NCBI GenBank assembly: GCA_943369755.1
Contig: CALROG020000001.1
Location: forward strand, 1 to 64,000
Origin: CALROG01 sp943369755
GTDB taxonomy: Bacteria > Pseudomonadota > Gammaproteobacteria > Burkholderiales > Burkholderiaceae_C
Reading direction: 5' to 3'
Length of the DNA stretch: 64,000 nt
Shown here: positions 35,532 through 45,300 of the stretch, piece by piece
Numbering within the stretch: position 1 is the first letter of the stretch
Layout of the letters: each line of letters starts with the position of its first letter
Notes under the pieces: generated by a model
Told to the model about the DNA's origin: nothing
Databases searched by the model: none
Seen by the model: the letters and a program-made list of their open reading frames with translations, nothing else
Translations under genes and position numbers: made by a program

Positions 35532-36321
35532 CGGCCTGGTTCATGGTGTAGAAGTGAATGCCCGGCACGCCTGCGTGGCGCAGCTGGTCACACAGGTCTG
35601 TGACCACATCCAGGCCGAAGGACTTGATGGACGCGGTGTCGTCGCCAAAAGCCTGCAGCCGCATGCGGATCCAGCGCGGAATCTCGGCACCGCAGGCGTC
35701 TGAAAAGCGCATCAGCTGGGTCGAACTGGTGATCGGCATGATGCCCGGCACCACCGGTGCTTCCACCCCTACCTTCAGCAAGTCGTCCACATAGCGGAAG
35801 TAGGCGTCTGCGTTGAAGAAGTACTGCGTGATGCCGGAGTCGGCACCGGCCTGGATTTTTGCGGCAAAGGCTTCCAGGTCGGCCAGCGGGGACTTGGCCT
35901 GGGGGTGGGTCTCGGGGTAGGCCGCCACCTCGATATGGAACTGCCGCCCGGTTTCAGCCCGCACAAACGCCACCAGGTCGCTGGCGTAGCGAAACTCGCC
36001 ACCAACACCGTAGCCACTGGGCAAGTCGCCGCGCAGCGCAACGATGCGCTTGACGCCGGTGGCCGCATAAGCCGCCAGCCGCTCGCGGATCGACTCTTTG
36101 GACTGGCCAATGCAGCTCAGGTGCGGGGCCGCAGCACAGCCCTCGGTCATGATTTCAGTCACCGCCTGCAGCGTGCCGTCTTGCGTGGAGCCGCCCGCGC
36201 CGAAGGTGACCGAACAGAACTCGGGTTTGAGCGTGTAGAGCTGCTGGCGCGCGGCGCGCAGCTTGTCTGCGCCTTCGGGCGTTTTGGTCGGGAAAAACTC
36301 AAGGCTGATCGGAAGATTCAT
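35494..36321 (-). CDS. metF: Methylenetetrahydrofolate reductase
   Basis: 275 residues from ATG 36321 (MNLPISLEFFPTKTPEG). SVTFGAGGSTQDGT and ALRGDLPSGYG are MetF motifs and the flavin-barrel length fits. Reduces 5,10-methylene-THF to 5-methyl-THF for methionine synthesis. It follows tlyA by 16 bp and is third in the ahcY-tlyA-metF unit downstream of the SAH riboswitch. Overlaps the EamA gene tail to tail. Confidence 0.96.
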   Translation of the reverse strand: MNLPISLEFFPTKTPEGADKLRAARQQLYTLKPEFCSVTFGAGGSTQDGTLQAVTEIMTEGCAAAPHLSCIGQSKESIRERLAAYAATGVKRIVALRGDLPSGYGVGGEFRYASDLVAFVRAETGRQFHIEVAAYPETHPQAKSPLADLEAFAAKIQAGADSGITQYFFNADAYFRYVDDLLKVGVEAPVVPGIMPITSSTQLMRFSDACGAEIPRWIRMRLQAFGDDTASIKSFGLDVVTDLCDQLRHAGVPGIHFYTMNQAATTLEICRRLSG

Positions 36322-36337
36322 GCGACTTCCCTCCTCG

Positions 36338-37105
36338 TCATGGCTTTGTTGCGTACACAAAAAATTCGCGGTTGCCGTCGCCCCCGCTGATCGGGCTGTC
36401 AAACCAGCCCCTGCCCTGCAAACCCAGCGCGGCGCAGGCGTCAACAATGCGCTTTTGCACCACTGCAAAAAGCGACGGGTCTTTGACAATGCCGCCCTTG
36501 CCCACCTGGCCCGGCTGCAGCTCAAACTGCGGCTTGACCAGCATCAGCAGCACGCCCTGCGGCTTGAGCAACGGCGCCAGGGCCGGCAGCACCAGCGTCA
36601 GGGAAATGAACGACAAATCGCCTGTAATCAGGTCAATATCGGTTGTAGCCCGCGTGGAATATGCGTCAGCCACTATCATTTTCATAGCATCCGGCTCGCG
36701 GGCGTTGAGCTTTTCAACACAGGTCACGCGTGGGTCGTGGCGCAGTTGGGGGTGTAGCTGGCCGTGGCCCACGTCCACCCCCAGCACATGCGCCGCGCCA
36801 TGCTGAAGCAGGCAGTCGGTAAAGCCGCCGGTGGACTGGCCGACATCCAGGCAATGCAGCCCGGTGACGTCCAGCGCGCTGGCGCGCAAGGCACCCTCCA
36901 GCTTCAGGCCACCGCGCGACACATAGCGCGACTGCGCGGTGTCCAGCAAAGCCAGCTCGGCTTGCGCAGGCAGCTCGTCGCCATTTTTGGCAACCCGGTA
37001 CCACTGCGCGCCATGGCGCCACTGCACGCCCGCAGCAATCAGCCGCTGCGCCTGCGAACGGGTCGTGGCCAGCTTTCGGTCTACCAGGAGCTGGTCTGCG
37101 CGCAC
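36338..37105 (-). CDS. tlyA: TlyA family rRNA methyltransferase
   Basis: 255 residues. N-terminal S4 RNA-binding domain (MRADQLLVDRKLATTRSQAQ), then an FtsJ-like SAM domain with RYVSRGGLKLEGAL, CLDVGQSTGGFTDCLL and TGDLSFISL. TlyA proteins 2'-O-methylate cytidines in rRNA; some are called hemolysins. A copy of the 44-bp repeat (36646-36689) is read in frame within the MIVADAYSTRATT stretch, where homologues are often shorter. Sits 6 bp after ahcY, linking a SAM-using enzyme to SAH recycling. Confidence 0.92.
   Translation of the reverse strand: MRADQLLVDRKLATTRSQAQRLIAAGVQWRHGAQWYRVAKNGDELPAQAELALLDTAQSRYVSRGGLKLEGALRASALDVTGLHCLDVGQSTGGFTDCLLQHGAAHVLGVDVGHGQLHPQLRHDPRVTCVEKLNAREPDAMKMIVADAYSTRATTDIDLITGDLSFISLTLVLPALAPLLKPQGVLLMLVKPQFELQPGQVGKGGIVKDPSLFAVVQKRIVDACAALGLQGRGWFDSPISGGDGNREFFVYATKP
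36646..36689 (+). repeat. 44-bp dispersed repeat, copy 3 (inside tlyA)
   Basis: TAGCCCGCGTGGA ... TGCGT ... AGCCACTATC ... ATAGCA. About 35 of 44 positions match the copy at 48205-48248. Read in frame on the minus strand in tlyA. Confidence 0.75.
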
Positions 37106-37111
37106 CCGCGT

Positions 37112-38566
37112 TCAATACCGGTAGGTGTTGGCTTTGTACGGGCCGGCCTTGCTCACGCCGATGTAGGCGGCCTGCTCGTCGGTCAGCTCGCTCAGCATGG
37201 CACCCACCTTCTTCAGGTGCAGGCGCGCAACCTTTTCGTCCAGGTGCTTGGGCAACACATAGACCTTGCCGGCCTTGTATTCCTTGCTCTTGGTGAACAG
37301 TTCAATCTGCGCAATCGTCTGGTTGGCAAACGACGAGCTCATCACAAAGCTGGGGTGGCCGGTGCCGCAGCCCAGGTTCACCAGGCGGCCCTTGGCCAGC
37401 AAAATGATGCGCTTTTCAGGCTTGCCGTTCTTGCCCTTGGTGGCCGGGAAGATCACATGGTCCACCTGCGGCTTGATCTCGTCCCACTTGAGCTTTTCCA
37501 GCGAGGCGACGTCGATCTCGTTGTCGAAGTGACCGATGTTGCAAACAATGGCCTGGTCTTTCATGGCCGCCATGTGCTTGTAGGTGATGACGTTCTTGTT
37601 GCCGGTGGCCGACACAAAAATGTCGGCCTTGTCAGCCGCGTATTCCATGGTCACAACCTTGTAGCCCTCCATTGCGGCCTGCAGGGCGTTGATGGGGTCG
37701 ATCTCGGTCACCCACACCTGGGCGCTCAGGGCGCGCAGGGCCTGGGCGCTGCCCTTGCCCACGTCGCCATAGCCGGCCACCAGGGCCACCTTGCCGGCAA
37801 TCATCACGTCGGTGGCGCGCTTGATGGCGTCCACCAGCGACTCGCGGCAGCCGTACAGGTTGTCGAACTTGCTCTTGGTAACCGAGTCGTTGACGTTGAT
37901 GGCGCGGAAGGCCAGGGTGCCCTTGGCGGACATTTCGTTCAAACGCAGCACGCCGGTGGTGGTTTCTTCCGTCACGCCAATGATGGCCTTCAGGCGGCGG
38001 CTGTACCAGGTCGGGTCGACCTTCAGCTTGGCCTTGATGGCGGCAAACAAACAGCTTTCTTCTTCGCTGCCGGGCTTGGCCAGCACCTTGATGTCTTTCT
38101 CGGCCTTGGCACCCAGGTGCATCAGCAGCGTGGCGTCGCCGCCGTCGTCCAGGATCATGTTCGGGCCTTCGGCCTTGCTGCCCTTGGAGCCGAATTCAAA
38201 AATGCGGTGGGTGTAGTCCCAGTAGTCTTTCAGCGTTTCGCCCTTGTAGGCGAACACCGGCGTGCCCTCGGCCACCAGGGCGGCGGCGGCATGGTCTTGC
38301 GTGCTGAAGATGTTGCAGGAAGCCCAGCGCACTTGCGCGCCCAGGGCCTGCAGCGTCTCCACCAGCACGGCGGTCTGGATGGTCATGTGCAGCGAGCCGG
38401 TGATGCGCGCGCCTTTCAGCGGCTGCGCCTTGGCAAACTCTTCGCGAATGGCCATCAGGCCGGGCATCTCGGTTTCGGCGATACGGATTTCCTTGCGGCC
38501 CCAGTCGGCAAGCGACAGGTCGGCAACGGCGTAGTCAGGGTGCAGGGGTTTGAGAACAGCGCTCAT
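37112..38566 (-). CDS. ahcY: S-adenosylhomocysteine hydrolase
   Basis: 484 residues, the long bacterial type with the insertion around residues 150-190. NAD-binding GYGDVGKGSAQALR, substrate site HMTIQTAVL and C-terminal KVYVLPKHLDEKVARLHL and GPYKANTYRY are intact. Cleaves SAH to adenosine and homocysteine. Heads the ahcY-tlyA-metF unit; its leader contains an SAH riboswitch, so accumulation of SAH should raise expression. Confidence 0.97.
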   Translation of the reverse strand: MSAVLKPLHPDYAVADLSLADWGRKEIRIAETEMPGLMAIREEFAKAQPLKGARITGSLHMTIQTAVLVETLQALGAQVRWASCNIFSTQDHAAAALVAEGTPVFAYKGETLKDYWDYTHRIFEFGSKGSKAEGPNMILDDGGDATLLMHLGAKAEKDIKVLAKPGSEEESCLFAAIKAKLKVDPTWYSRRLKAIIGVTEETTTGVLRLNEMSAKGTLAFRAINVNDSVTKSKFDNLYGCRESLVDAIKRATDVMIAGKVALVAGYGDVGKGSAQALRALSAQVWVTEIDPINALQAAMEGYKVVTMEYAADKADIFVSATGNKNVITYKHMAAMKDQAIVCNIGHFDNEIDVASLEKLKWDEIKPQVDHVIFPATKGKNGKPEKRIILLAKGRLVNLGCGTGHPSFVMSSSFANQTIAQIELFTKSKEYKAGKVYVLPKHLDEKVARLHLKKVGAMLSELTDEQAAYIGVSKAGPYKANTYRY

Positions 38567-38633
38567 GGTTACTCCAAAAAATTAATTTTTGCGAACCACT
38601 GCTGTAAGGGGGACTCACCTCACAAGAACAGTG

Positions 38634-38713
38634 GGTGAGCGTCGTTGCGGGTCAGGTTCCGAGCCTCACGCCTTGCATCTGGACAGATGACGGCGCTGCA
38701 ACGCTCCTCGGAA
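38634..38713 (-). promoter_or_regulatory. SAH riboswitch in the ahcY leader
   Basis: On the minus strand the leader reads TTCCGAGGAGCGTTGCAGC near its 5' end (from 38713), later GAGGCTCGGAA, and GCAACGACGCTCAC near its 3' end. TTCCGAG pairs with CTCGGAA, and GAGCGTTGC pairs with GCAACGACGCTC, the helix and pseudoknot pattern of the SAH riboswitch consensus. It sits 68 bp before the ahcY ATG and just after the -10 box, as in known ahcY leaders. Confidence 0.9.
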
Positions 38714-38720
38714 TGCGCAA

Positions 38721-38728
38721 ATTATAAT
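38721..38728. promoter_or_regulatory. Shared palindromic -10 element for divergent ahcY and prfC
   Basis: ATTATAAT is its own reverse complement and contains TATAAT on both strands (38726-38721 minus, 38723-38728 plus). On the minus strand it lies about 8-12 bp before the riboswitch start, the right distance for the ahcY transcript. On the plus strand it is 50 bp before the prfC start. No good -35 is visible on either side. Confidence 0.55.
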
Positions 38729-38778
38729 CAAGCCCTTGTCCCCCGCGCCCTGCCGCCCAGCCCACCCCCGGAGTTAGT

Positions 38779-40407
38779 GTGTCTTTCGCCTCTGAAACAC
38801 GGCGTCGCCGTACCTTTGCCATCATCTCGCACCCCGACGCTGGCAAAACCACGCTCACTGAAAAGCTGCTGCTTTTTTCGGGCGCAATTCAGATTGCCGG
38901 CGCGGTCAAGGGCCGCAAGGCCAGCCGCCATGCCACCAGCGACTGGATGGAAATTGAAAAGCAGCGCGGCATTTCGGTTGCTTCGTCGGTGATGCAGATG
39001 CTGTACCGCGACCATGTCATCAACCTGCTGGACACGCCGGGCCACAAGGACTTTTCAGAAGACACCTACCGCGTGTTGACCGCCGTGGATTCAGCCCTGA
39101 TGGTGATTGACGCGGCCAACGGCGTAGAGGCACAAACCCGCCGCCTGATTGAAGTCTGCCGCCAGCGCAACACGCCGATCATCACCTTTGTGAACAAGAT
39201 GGACCGCGAGGTGCGCGAGCCGCTGGACATCCTGGACGAGGTGGAGCGCGAGCTGGGCATGCCCTGCGTGCCCATGACCTGGCCAGTGGGCAAGGGCAAG
39301 ACCTTTGGCGGCATCATGAACCTGCGCACCAAGGCCATGACGGTGTTCGAATCCGGCAGCGAGCGCCGCCCGCAAGACTTTGAAACCATTGCCCTGAGCG
39401 AGCGCGCCACGTTGCTCAAGCGCTTTGAGCAGGAGTTCCCCTCGTCTGAAGAAAGCATGGAGCTGGCCGTGGGCGCATCCCCCACCTGGGACCACGCGGC
39501 CTTTCTGGCGGGCCGCCAGACGCCGGTGTTTTTTGGCTCGGGCGTCAACAACTTCGGTGTGATGGAAGTGCTGGACGCGCTGGTAGACCTGGCACCACCG
39601 CCCCAGCCACGCAAAAGCTCGCTGCTGGTCAACCGCCAGCCGGTGGAAAAGATCATTGAGCCCGACGACGCCGCGTTCTCCGGCGTGGTGTTCAAGGTGC
39701 AGGCCAACATGGACGCCAACCACCGCGACCGCATTGCCTTTGTGCGCATGGCCTCGGGCAAGTACACCCCGGGCATGAAGCTCAAGGTGCAGCGCACCGC
39801 CAAGGAGCTGCGGCCTACCTCGGTGGTAACTTTCCTGAGCCAGCGCCGCGAGGCGGTGGACGAAGCCTATGCTGGCGACATCATCGGCTTCACCACCCAC
39901 GGCGGGGTGCAACTGGGCGACACCATCACCGATGGTGCCAATTTGCAGTTCACCGGCCTGCCGTTCTTCGCGCCCGAGCTGTTCATGACGGTATTGCTGA
40001 AGAACCCGCTGCGTACCAAGCAGCTACAGCAGGGCCTGGCCCAGCTCGGTGAAGAGGGTGCAATCCAGGTGTTCCGCCCCGAGGCAGGCGGGGCCATGCT
40101 GCTGGGAGCCGTGGGCCAGTTGCAGTTTGAAGTGGTGCAGCACCGCCTGAAGGCCGAGTACGACGCCGACATCCGGCTCGAAGCCTGCCAGTACACCGGC
40201 GCGCGCTGGATCACCGCCGACACACCGGCCGACCTGCGGGCCTTTACCGACGCCTACCCGATGCGCATGGCGCGCGACGCGGCCGACACCCTGGCCTACC
40301 TGTGCACCAGCCCGTATGACGTGCGGCTGGCGCAGGAGCGGTTTCCCAAAATCCACTTTCACCCGCTGCGCGAGCACGCGGGGCTATCTTTGGGTAACGC
40401 GGGCTAG
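38779..40407 (+). CDS. prfC: Peptide chain release factor 3
   Basis: 542 residues from a GTG at 38779, with CCGGAG upstream. GTPase motifs: SHPDAGKTTLTEKLL (G1), RGISVASSV (G2), LDTPGHKDF (G3), NKMDRE (G4). The RF3-specific C-terminal domains are complete. Releases RF1/RF2 from the ribosome. The HAD phosphatase gene starts 2 bp after its stop. Confidence 0.96.
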   Translation: MSFASETRRRRTFAIISHPDAGKTTLTEKLLLFSGAIQIAGAVKGRKASRHATSDWMEIEKQRGISVASSVMQMLYRDHVINLLDTPGHKDFSEDTYRVLTAVDSALMVIDAANGVEAQTRRLIEVCRQRNTPIITFVNKMDREVREPLDILDEVERELGMPCVPMTWPVGKGKTFGGIMNLRTKAMTVFESGSERRPQDFETIALSERATLLKRFEQEFPSSEESMELAVGASPTWDHAAFLAGRQTPVFFGSGVNNFGVMEVLDALVDLAPPPQPRKSSLLVNRQPVEKIIEPDDAAFSGVVFKVQANMDANHRDRIAFVRMASGKYTPGMKLKVQRTAKELRPTSVVTFLSQRREAVDEAYAGDIIGFTTHGGVQLGDTITDGANLQFTGLPFFAPELFMTVLLKNPLRTKQLQQGLAQLGEEGAIQVFRPEAGGAMLLGAVGQLQFEVVQHRLKAEYDADIRLEACQYTGARWITADTPADLRAFTDAYPMRMARDAADTLAYLCTSPYDVRLAQERFPKIHFHPLREHAGLSLGNAG

Positions 40408-40409
40408 TC

Positions 40410-41225
40410 ATGCTGCCGCTGAGCCACTGGCCCGAGGCTGACCGCCGGCAATTGGTCGGCGTGTTCACCGACATTGACGACACCCTCAGCACCGACGGCG
40501 TTGTGCCGCCCGCCACGGTGCAGGCGCTGGCCGACCTCAAGACCGCGGGGCTGAACGTTATCCCGATCACCGGGCGGCCGGTGGGTTGGAGCGAGCCTTT
40601 TGCCCGCGCCTGGGCCGTGGACGCGATCGTTGCCGAAAACGGCTCTGTAGCCCTTACAAACAGGCAAATCGGGCTGCAGCCCGCGCCAATGCTGGCGGAG
40701 CCACTATCAAAACTATATCAACAAGCGGCCGACGTGCGGGCCGCCAACTTTGCCCGCATGGAGCAGGTGGCGCAACGCGTGCTGCGCGAGGTGCCGGGTG
40801 CCACGCTGGCGCAAGACTCGCCGGGCCGCGAGACCGACATTGCCATTGACCACAGCGAGTTTGCCCACCTGGCCCCGGCGCAAGTGGCCCAGGTGCTGCG
40901 CATCATGCAGGCCGAGGGCATGACGGCCACCGTCAGCAGCATTCACATCAACGGCTGGTACGGCACGCACAACAAGCTCGACGGTGCCCGCTGGATTGTG
41001 CGCACCCTGCTGGGCCGCAACCTGGACGCCGAGCTACAGCGCTGGGTGTATGTGGGCGACTCGACCAACGACGAGCTGATGTTCCAGCACTTTGCCCACA
41101 GTGTGGGGGTGGCCAACATCCGCCGGTTTGAGGCGCAGCTCACCCACGCGCCGCGCTACATCACGGTTGGCGAGCGGGGTGAAGGGTTTGCAGAAGTGGC
41201 GCGCGCCGTGCTGGCAGCGCGCTGA
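40410..41225 (+). CDS. HAD-IIB family hydrolase (sugar-phosphatase-like)
   Basis: 271 residues. Motif I FTDIDDTLSTDG, motif II PITGRPVGW, motif III lysine near HNKLDGARWIV, motif IV VYVGDSTNDELMF: a complete HAD phosphatase with a C2B cap, close to sucrose-phosphate or mannosyl-phosphoglycerate phosphatases. Substrate unknown. A copy of the 44-bp repeat (40677-40720) is read in frame at residues about 90-104 (QPAPMLAEPLSKLYQ). Coupled to prfC by spacing. Confidence 0.85.
   Translation: MLPLSHWPEADRRQLVGVFTDIDDTLSTDGVVPPATVQALADLKTAGLNVIPITGRPVGWSEPFARAWAVDAIVAENGSVALTNRQIGLQPAPMLAEPLSKLYQQAADVRAANFARMEQVAQRVLREVPGATLAQDSPGRETDIAIDHSEFAHLAPAQVAQVLRIMQAEGMTATVSSIHINGWYGTHNKLDGARWIVRTLLGRNLDAELQRWVYVGDSTNDELMFQHFAHSVGVANIRRFEAQLTHAPRYITVGERGEGFAEVARAVLAAR
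40677..40720 (+). repeat. 44-bp dispersed repeat, copy 4 (inside the HAD gene)
   Basis: CAGCCCGCGCCAATGCTGGC then GGAGCCACTATCAAAACTAT. Matches the family over the full 44 bp and is in frame in the HAD hydrolase gene, between motif II and the cap region. Confidence 0.65.
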
Positions 41226-41228
41226 GCC

Positions 41229-42203
41229 TCACGGTGCCTTGGCCAGGCCCAGCTTGGTCACCAGGGCCTTTTCACGGGCAAAGGTTTCCTGGGCAAACTT
41301 GGTGTACCCGGCCGAGCTCATGTACATCGGCACCATGTCGTAGCGGGCCAGCGCGGTTTTGTAGCTGTCCTGTTCCATCGCCTTCTTGAAGGCGTCGTGC
41401 AAACGCTTGATCACGGCCGGGGGCGTGTCGCGCGGCGCGCCAATGCCAAACGGCGAGTTCTGCACCATGTCCAGCCCCAGCTCTTTGAGCGTGGGGGCGT
41501 CGGGGAACTTGGCCAGGCGCTTCTCGCCCCAGGTGTTGAGCACGCGGATCTTCCCGGCCTCTACCAGCGGCGCAAAGCCGGTGGAATCAGCCGCTGCCAT
41601 GATGTGCCCGCCCACAATGGCCTGGGCCAGGTCGGCACTGCCCTTGTAGGGCACATGCACCAGCTCCAGGCCCAGCTTCTGCGCGATGAGCTCCATCGTC
41701 AGGTGCGGGCTGGTCAGCGTGCCGGTGGAGCCATAGGTCAGCTTGCCGGGGTTGGCCTTGGCCCAGGCCACAAAGTGCGTCCAGGTGCGTAGCTGCGAGT
41801 CCGTGGGCACCACGATGCCAAAGGCGTAGCCGGTCACGTTGAGCACATAGTTGATGTCCTTGATCGGGTCCCAATTGATCTTGGCGGTGTAGGGCAGGCG
41901 GAACACGCCCAGCGGAATCTGTGCCAGCGTGTAGCCGTCGGCCGGCGAGGTTTGCAGCGTTTGCGCTGGCAGCGTGCCGCCGGCGCCGGGCTTGTTTTCC
42001 ACCACCACCGGCTGGCCCAGAATCTTGCCCGCGCTGTCGGCCAGCGAGCGCATGGTGATGTCGGTCGGGCCACCCGCCGGGAAGGCAATGATCAGCTTGA
42101 TCGGGCGGGCCGGGAAGGCTTGCGCTTGCGCGGTCAAGGCCGGGGCGGCCAGCGCGGCACCGGCAAGTTGAACGAGGTGGCGGCGGCGAAGCATGGGGGT
42201 CAT
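41229..42203 (-). CDS. Tripartite tricarboxylate transporter substrate-binding protein (TctC/Bug family)
   Basis: 324 residues from ATG 42203 with CCAGGAG upstream. Tat-like leader RRRHLVQLAGAALAA, cleavage after AQA, then FPARPIKLIIAFPAGGPTDI, the Bug-family start, and VVVENKPGAGGTLPAQ. Periplasmic binding proteins of this huge Burkholderiales family capture carboxylates and related compounds; no TctA/TctB genes lie nearby, as is common for orphans. Convergent with the HAD gene (3 bp apart). Confidence 0.93.
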   Translation of the reverse strand: MTPMLRRRHLVQLAGAALAAPALTAQAQAFPARPIKLIIAFPAGGPTDITMRSLADSAGKILGQPVVVENKPGAGGTLPAQTLQTSPADGYTLAQIPLGVFRLPYTAKINWDPIKDINYVLNVTGYAFGIVVPTDSQLRTWTHFVAWAKANPGKLTYGSTGTLTSPHLTMELIAQKLGLELVHVPYKGSADLAQAIVGGHIMAAADSTGFAPLVEAGKIRVLNTWGEKRLAKFPDAPTLKELGLDMVQNSPFGIGAPRDTPPAVIKRLHDAFKKAMEQDSYKTALARYDMVPMYMSSAGYTKFAQETFAREKALVTKLGLAKAP

Positions 42204-42345
42204 GGTGGCTCCTGGGGTCGTTACTGCAACCTGTGCATTAAACGGGCCGCACAACGGAAAAACCATCAGGGTTTCACTGACCCCCTGTCGCGCAAAGCAA
42301 CCCGCACCACCCTCTGCGCGCCGCAAACGCCGCGTCAGACCCGCG

Positions 42346-45300
42346 TCAAACCCGCGCCAGCACCGGCCCCAGCGCCACCCCCGTGTGGGTGCCCAGCTTC
42401 ACCACCTGCTCGGGTGTGTCGGCCGCCACCACCCGGCCACCGGCATTGCCGCCCTCGGGGCCCAGGTCAATCACCCAGTCGGCCTCGGCAATCACGTCCA
42501 GGTCGTGCTCGATCACGATCACGCTGTGGCCGCCGTCCACCAACCGGTGCAGCACGCGAATGAGCTTTTCCACGTCGGCCATGTGCAGGCCCACGGTGGG
42601 CTCGTCCAGCACATACAAGGTGTGGGGCGGCTTCTGGCCTCTGCGGGTCACGTCGTCGCGCACCTTGCTCAGTTCAGTTACCAGCTTGATGCGCTGCGCC
42701 TCGCCGCCACTCAGCGTGGGCGAGGGCTGGCCCAGCGTCAAATACCCCAGGCCCACGTCTTTCAGCAGTTGCAACGGGTGGCTGATGTTGGGCATGGCGG
42801 CAAAAAACTCCACCGCCTCGTCCACCTCCATCTGCAACACGTCGCCAATGCTTTTGCCGCGCCAGGTTACCGCCAGGGTCTCGGGGTTAAAGCGAACGCC
42901 GCGGCAGGTTTCACACAGCACCTTCACATCGGGCAGAAAACTCATGCCGATGGTGCGCAGGCCCTGGCCCTCGCAGCCAGGGCACCGGCCCTCGCCGGTG
43001 TTGAAGCTGAAGCGGCCCGGCCCGTAGCCGCGTGCGCGCGCCTCCAGGGTGTCGGCAAACAGCTTGCGCACGGTGTCCCAGAAGCCGATGTAGGTGGCGG
43101 GGCAACTGCGCGGGGTTTTGCCAATGGGCGTTTGGTCCACTTCCAGCACCCGGTCTATGGCTTGCCAGCCTTCAACGCTGTCGCAGCCGCTCCACTGCGG
43201 CGCACTGCGCTTGCCCACCGCTGCCTGCACATTGGCCAGCAGCACGTCACGCGCCAGGGTGGACTTGCCCGAGCCCGACACACCAGTCACCGCCACCAGG
43301 CGCTTGAGCGGCACCATCACATTGACTTTGGCCAGGTTATGCAAGGTGGCACCCTTGAGCCTGAGTTGCTGCACGTCGCCACTGATCGGGCGGCGCGGCT
43401 GCAGCGGGTGCTTGATGGCGTGCATCAGGTAACGGCCGGTCACGGATTCGGGCGCGCCGGAAACATCGCTGACCGAGCCCTGCGCCACCAAGCGGCCACC
43501 GCGCTTGCCCGCACTGGGCCCGATGTCAATGATGTGGTCGGCACGGCGAATGGTGTCTTCGTCGTGCTCCACTACCACCAGAGTGTTGCCCTTTTCACCG
43601 AGCTTGTGCAGCGCGTTGAGCAAGACCTGGTTGTCACGCGCATGCAGGCCAATGGTCGGCTCGTCCAGCACGTAGCAAACGCCTTGCAGGTTGCTGCCCA
43701 GTTGCGCCGCCAGGCGAATGCGCTGCGCCTCGCCGCCACTGAGCGTGGGCGCACCCCGGTCCAGCGTGAGGTAGTTCAAGCCCACTTCTTCCAGGAATTC
43801 GAGCCGGCTTTTGATTTCGGGCACCAGGTCGCGGGCAATGCCGGCTTCGCGCGCGGAAAACACATAACTTCGTTCGGGCTGCGCTGCTTTTCCAAGGGCT
43901 TCGACGGGCTCAGCCCGAACGGAGGTATTGAAGCCCTCCACCCAACGGCGCACCTCGTGCACCGACAGGCGCGCAATGTCGGTAATGCCCACGCCGGCAA
44001 ACTTCACCGCGCGGGCCTGCAGGTTCAGCCGCGTGCCCTGGCAAGACGAACACGCCTCGTCGGCCACGTCTTCCACCTCGGGCTCGGCAAAGGTCTGCTC
44101 GCGGCCCTTGTTGTCGTCGTCGCGCAGGGTGTCGTCAAAGGCCTTGCGCTGCTCCCGCGTGAGCCTGACGCCGGTGCCCACACAGTCGGGGCACCAGCCA
44201 TGCTTGCTGTTGTACGAGAACAGGCGCGGGTCCAGCTCGGCGTAGCTGGTGCTGCAAACCGGGCAGGCACGCTTGGTGGAAAACACCTCCAGCTTGCCAA
44301 TGCCTGCGGCCGGTGCCCCCGCGGCCATGGCAGCGCGCAGGCCGTCCAGCGGGGCCAGCACATGCAGCACGCCCTTGCCATGCTCCAGCGCAGTGGCAAG
44401 GTGCTGGCGCAGCAAGGCTTCATTGGCGGGGTTGACGACGATGTCGGCCACCGGCAGCTCGATGGTGTGCTCCTTGAAGCGGTCGATGCGCGGGAAGCCG
44501 GTGGTGGGCAAAAAGTTGCCGTCAATGCGCAGGTGGGTGTAACCGCGCGGGCGGGCCCAGTCGGCCAGCTCGGTGTACACGCCCTTGCGGTTAACCACCA
44601 GCGGTGCCAGCAGCCCAATGTGCTGGCCGCGGTAGCGCTTGAGCAACTGCGCGGCAATGCTGTCGGGCGTTTGCGGGCGCACCTCGGCACCGTCGTGCAC
44701 GCAGTGCTGGGTGCCCAGCTTCACATACAGCAGCCGCAGAAAGTGCCAGACCTCGGTGGTGGTGCCCACCGTGCTTTTGCGCCCGCCGCGCGACAGGCGC
44801 TGCTCAATCGCCACCGTGGGCGGAATGCCGTACACCGCGTCCACCTCGGGCCGGCCTGCCGGCTGCACGATGCTGCGGGCGTAGGCGTTCAGGCTCTCCA
44901 GGTAGCGGCGCTGACCCTCGTTGAACAGAATGTCAAACGCCAGCGTGGACTTGCCCGAGCCCGACACACCCGTTACCACGCTGAACTTGCCGTGCGGAAT
45001 GTTGACCGACAGACTCTTGAGGTTGTGCTCTTTGGCGTTGATGATCTGGATGGCTTCGGGTGGTTGCTTGCGCGCGCGTTGAATTGGAATCTGACCCCAA
45101 TTCGGGGCTCCTTCGCTCACCACATGCGCGCCCAGGCCCATGGCGCGGTCGTAGTCGCGCAGGGCCTGGCCGGTGTGCGACGTGGCGTGCAGCTTCACCT
45201 CTTCCGGCGTGCCCTCGGCCACCAGCCAGCCCCCGGCGTCGCCGCCTTCGGGGCCCAAGTCAATCAACCAGTCTGAGGCGCGAATCACGTCCAGGTTGTG

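Noticed and set aside
42193..45276. Plus-strand open frame of 1027 codons
   Set aside because: Antisense to uvrA, with the His/Arg/Gln-rich composition typical of a GC-rich shadow frame and no recognisable domain.
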